Origin: an uncultured Bacteroidales bacterium
GTDB taxonomy: Bacteria; Bacteroidota; Bacteroidia; Bacteroidales; UBA932
DNA length: 6,049 nucleotides
Assembly (NCBI GenBank): GCA_946545765.1
Contig: CAMNNS010000095.1
Location: 1 to 6,049, forward strand
Direction of reading: 5' to 3'
Shown here: positions 5,463 to 6,049 of the stretch, piece after piece
Layout: every line of letters starts with the position of its first letter
Position numbering within the stretch: position 1 is the first letter of the stretch
The notes under the pieces: model-generated
What the model was told of the DNA's origin: nothing
The model's input: the letters and a program-made list of their open reading frames with translations, nothing else
Database searches by the model: none
Position numbers and translations under genes: made by a program

Positions 5463-6049
5463 ATGAAATTCCTCGAACAGGTAGCAGAGTTATTTTTATC
5501 TAGGGAAAAATTAGGTGTTTTAGATAGAGAGCAAGATTATCTATCTAAAATAACATTTGTATTCCCAAATAGAAGATCGGGATTGTTTTTTAAGAAATAT
5601 CTGAGTGAAAAATATAATAAGCCGTTACTCTCTCCTAAAATTATAACTATAAGTGACTTATTTGGTTATCTTAGTAATACAAAAGTCGCCGATAATTTAA
5701 CTCTGATGTACTATTTATGGAAGGCGTGGAGTAAAAAGTGGGATGAAAGTTTAGATGATTTTTTCTATTGGGGCGATATTTTGCTATCCGATTTTTCTGA
5801 TGTAGATCAATATTTAGTTGATGCAAAACAGCTATTTACGAATGTTGATGATTTATCTACTATTAAAAGTGATTTTAGTTGGATGACCTCTGAGCAAATT
5901 GATGCGACAGAAAAAATTGTAGGGATAAAAGATTTTTGGAAGAGAGTGTTAAATAATAACGGAAGTTATGGGGAAGAAGATTATAATCAGATGTTTAAAC
6001 AGAAATGGAACTCTCTTTTTGATGTTTACTCTACATTTAAAAATTCTTT
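5463..6049 (+). CDS. AddB-like / PD-(D/E)XK nuclease family protein, N-terminal part (3' truncated by window edge)
   Basis: The frame opens with ATG at 5463 and stays open through 195 codons to the window end. The visible motifs are TFVFPNRRSGLFFKKYL (31-47), PLLSPKIITISDLF (54-67), and LDDFFYWGDILLSDFSDVDQ (97-116) followed by YLVDAKQLFTNVDDL. I recognise this pattern as the N-terminal, helicase-fold-derived region of the large (about 950 residue) AddB-like proteins of Bacteroidota, usually annotated as PD-(D/E)XK nuclease family. In that family the nuclease domain is at the C-terminus, beyond this window, and the partner is an AddA/UvrD-type helicase-nuclease acting on double-strand ends during recombinational repair. 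No Walker A motif is visible in the 195 residues, consistent with an inactivated helicase half. The gene starts 10 nt after the antiporter stop, so it is probably cotranscribed. Codons 19-30 contain an 11-bp perfect inverted repeat. The assignment rests on motif recollection; the nuclease residues cannot be checked here. Confidence 0.75.
   Translation, partial: MKFLEQVAELFLSREKLGVLDREQDYLSKITFVFPNRRSGLFFKKYLSEKYNKPLLSPKIITISDLFGYLSNTKVADNLTLMYYLWKAWSKKWDESLDDFFYWGDILLSDFSDVDQYLVDAKQLFTNVDDLSTIKSDFSWMTSEQIDATEKIVGIKDFWKRVLNNNGSYGEEDYNQMFKQKWNSLFDVYSTFKNS
5518..5550 (+). repeat. 11-bp perfect inverted repeat inside the AddB-like coding region
   Basis: The left arm TTTTAGATAGA (5518-5528) is the exact reverse complement of the right arm TCTATCTAAAA (5540-5550), with an 11-nt spacer. 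In RNA the stem can extend outward by a G-U and a U-A pair (5517/5551 and 5516/5552). It spans codons 19-30 of the AddB-like gene, just upstream of the conserved TFVFPNRR motif, in a stretch that looks poorly constrained. The stem has only two G-C pairs and no U-tract follows, so it is not a standard terminator. It may be a translational ramp structure, a weak pause site, or chance. Confidence 0.45.

Noticed and set aside
1..6049. Mobile element, CRISPR, defence island or biosynthetic cluster
   Set aside because: No transposase, integrase, spaced direct repeats, tRNA or toxin-antitoxin-like gene is visible; all genes are recognisable housekeeping or transport families with uniform composition.

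Overview
The window is a gene-dense, single-strand stretch of an AT-rich bacterial chromosome (roughly one third GC by spot counts). All recognisable genes are on the + strand: the 3' end of pdxA, then rnhA, gpsA, pgi, a large cation:proton antiporter, and the first 195 codons of an AddB-like/PD-(D/E)XK nuclease family protein that runs off the right edge. The organism is most likely a member of the Bacteroidota, probably Bacteroidales. The signs are the PdxA variant (MYHDQGLIPFKTL, RTSPDHGTAFDLAG), the short (about 430 residue) Pgi, the GpsA variant with SGPCHAEEV, the FPNRRSGLFFKKYL-type AddB-like protein, AGA/ATA-rich codon use, and A/T-rich start contexts without Shine-Dalgarno sequences. 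This placement rests on family recognition from memory, not on a search.

Layout: pdxA ends at 415 and rnhA starts 3 nt later. rnhA and gpsA overlap by 4 nt (ATGA). pgi follows gpsA after 6 nt. A 34-nt gap, the longest in the window, separates pgi from the antiporter. The nuclease-like gene begins 10 nt after the antiporter. No strong terminator or convincing promoter is visible, so the whole block could be one transcript. The only internal spot with regulatory-looking sequence is the pgi-antiporter gap, which carries a near-perfect 21-bp dyad just before the antiporter start, plus a competing inverted repeat over the pgi stop codon.

Functionally this is a mixed housekeeping cluster: vitamin B6 synthesis (PdxA), RNA-DNA hybrid removal (RNase HI), phospholipid precursor supply (GpsA), central sugar phosphate metabolism (Pgi), cation/pH homeostasis (antiporter) and probably double-strand break processing (AddB-like). 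They do not form one pathway; GpsA and Pgi are the closest metabolically. I see no mobile element, CRISPR array, tRNA/rRNA or defence island. I do not see an undescribed multi-gene system. The items most worth checking are the dyad before the antiporter, the antiporter's architecture (Asp-Asp motif, four extra membrane segments, tandem RCK_C-like domains without an NAD-binding RCK_N), and an 11-bp perfect inverted repeat early in the nuclease-like gene.
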